A program made the position numbers and the translations under genes. Shown piece by piece: positions 63,096 to 64,000 of a stretch of 64,000 bases of DNA. Source of the DNA: Myxococcales bacterium (GTDB lineage: Bacteria; Myxococcota_A; Polyangia; Haliangiales; Haliangiaceae); assembly GCA_016716835.1 (NCBI GenBank), contig JADJUW010000002.1, positions 558,001-622,000 on the forward strand. Direction: 5' to 3'. The notes below the pieces were generated by a model. The model was not told the origin of the DNA and ran no database searches. It worked only from the letters and a program-made list of their open reading frames with translations. The first letter of the stretch is position 1; each line of letters starts with the position of its first letter.

Positions 63096-64000
63096 CTAAA
63101 TCGTTGGCACGTCGCGGCGCAGCGAGATCGCGCTGGGCGGCGGCGCGTGCGCAAGGCGCAACATGACGCCGCAAAATGGCGCCGCGGCGCCTAGGTCCCA
63201 GAAGCCGCGCCAGGCGGGCGAGAGGCGCGTCATCAGCTCGCTAGCACGCGGCGACATCGGCGCGCCTCGGTCGAGGCGCGCCAGCAACGACGGCAGCGCG
63301 CCCCATGGTTGCACGGCGAGGCCGCACAGCGTGGCCGCGAGCCACACGCGTTGCAACTGGCGGCCGGCGTCAAAGGCGCCGTGGTCGCCACCACCGCGAA
63401 CGCCCACAAGGACGGCCGCAGAACACTGGGCCATCGCCATGGCCGCGCCGCGTTTTAGGGCGTGGCCGCCGTCCACCTGTGCCAGCCGCGCCATCGCCTC
63501 AGGGTTGCCAAGAATGCGCATGATCGCGACGTCGGTGGGCGAGGCTTCTAGCGTTGCGACGTCGAGGCCATCGCGGGTGGCTGTCGCGGCATGCGGCGTA
63601 AAGCGCAGATCGGCCATGAGTTCGGCATGCAGGCGCGGCTCGAGGTGGCGCAGCCGCTCTACCTCGCCAAGCCAGGTTCCAAGCGCCAGACGCGCGTCGT
63701 CGGCGGTGCGTAGCGCAAGCACGCCGGCCGGGTGGTGAAGCGCGGCTTGCATCGCCTGCACATCGCTTGGCGCCAGAGCTTGCGGCGGTGCGAGGCGGCG
63801 ATTGGTGACGCGATCGGCGATGGCGGTGGCAAGCGGCGAGGGCTCGAGGTCGCCGCGGGCAAACGTGATCGCCACCGCCGGTCGCGCGTCCGCGGCGGCT
63901 TTGAGTTCGCTGACGTTGGCGGCGAGGCCGAGCGAGGTTGCCGAGAGGACGATATTTTCTACCGCTGCGCCAAGTGCGATAAGGTTATCGTGCGCGTCGC
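63096..64000 (-). CDS. Nitroreductase-like protein, partial
   Basis: The frame remains open to the end of the window. Before the apparent GTG at 63875 it continues as 'AHDNLIALGAAVENIVLSAT' and 'SLGLAANVSEL', a nitroreductase FMN-site-like segment. So the gene starts beyond 64000. The visible part also has 'VWLAATLCGLAVQPWGALPSLL' (FMN-pocket region). The fold is nitroreductase-like, but the two-domain form resembles SagB/TAT-dependent or 'Acg'-type nitroreductases. The substrate is unknown. Confidence 0.75.
   Translation of the reverse strand, partial: DAHDNLIALGAAVENIVLSATSLGLAANVSELKAAADARPAVAITFARGDLEPSPLATAIADRVTNRRLAPPQALAPSDVQAMQAALHHPAGVLALRTADDARLALGTWLGEVERLRHLEPRLHAELMADLRFTPHAATATRDGLDVATLEASPTDVAIMRILGNPEAMARLAQVDGGHALKRGAAMAMAQCSAAVLVGVRGGGDHGAFDAGRQLQRVWLAATLCGLAVQPWGALPSLLARLDRGAPMSPRASELMTRLSPAWRGFWDLGAAAPFCGVMLRLAHAPPPSAISLRRDVPTI

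Overview
The window is 64 kb of dense, high-GC bacterial chromosome. The gene repertoire points to a myxobacterium-like deltaproteobacterium (phylum Myxococcota, perhaps a Kofleriaceae/Haliangium-type lineage). This placement is an inference. It rests on the many low-complexity lipoproteins, an OmpA protein with thrombospondin-3 repeats, a zinc-ribbon/GYF/TPR protein, a DUF6748 plus eight-cysteine lipoprotein, PilZ and GGDEF-EAL proteins, and a PilT-like ATPase. No rRNA is present to confirm it.

Layout. 1-4.4 kb: end of an amine/opine-oxidase-type FAD system (an A subunit tail and a BFD-DAO fusion), an SMP-30-like lipoprotein, proC and a YggU protein. 4.4-11 kb: a histidine kinase, then a minus-strand operon (DUF4159, vWA/BatA-like, two unknown proteins). 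11-17.7 kb: an ABC exporter, OmpA/TSP3, PilZ and the zinc-ribbon TPR protein. 17.7-26.4 kb: two SDRs, nrdR, mgtE, a dihaem lipoprotein with an AgmX-like partner, a secreted possible ADP-ribosyltransferase-fold protein, a CaiB-type CoA transferase, an SCP2 protein and glmU. 26.6-33.3 kb: a REC-GGDEF-EAL protein, PilT-like ATPase, tsaC/sua5, purE and purK. 33.3-34.0 kb: a small inverted-repeat-bounded element with a degenerate REP-type transposase. 34.0-38.3 kb: thiolase, a frameshifted fadN-like hydroxyacyl-CoA dehydrogenase, and rpsD. 38.5-46.8 kb: a TonB receptor, secreted proteins, a hipBA module, DUF1428 and RMD1 proteins. 46.8-51.4 kb: an arsenic locus (acr3, arsC) split by an IS21-family element and preceded by an osmC pseudogene. 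51.6-56.6 kb: a SNF2 ATPase, a DUF4010 membrane protein and lipoproteins. 56.7-58.1 kb: tRNA-Val and tRNA-Asp, with a 1.1-kb hicAB cassette between 73-bp direct repeats derived from tRNA-Asp. 58.1-64 kb: lipoproteins, ligA, a methyltransferase and a nitroreductase-like gene running off the window.

Most of the window is housekeeping or lineage-specific envelope biology. The accessory signals are four compact loci. The first is the integrase-less hicAB cassette at tRNA-Asp. The second is the 0.7-kb element at the purK 3' end, whose transposase-like protein has lost its HUH residues. The third is the IS21 element in the ars locus, with tandem 23-bp ends (three copies at one end, six at the other) and a visible target duplication. 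The fourth is hipBA, whose large AT-rich palindrome runs into the hipB start codon. No CRISPR array, prophage or biosynthetic cluster was seen.
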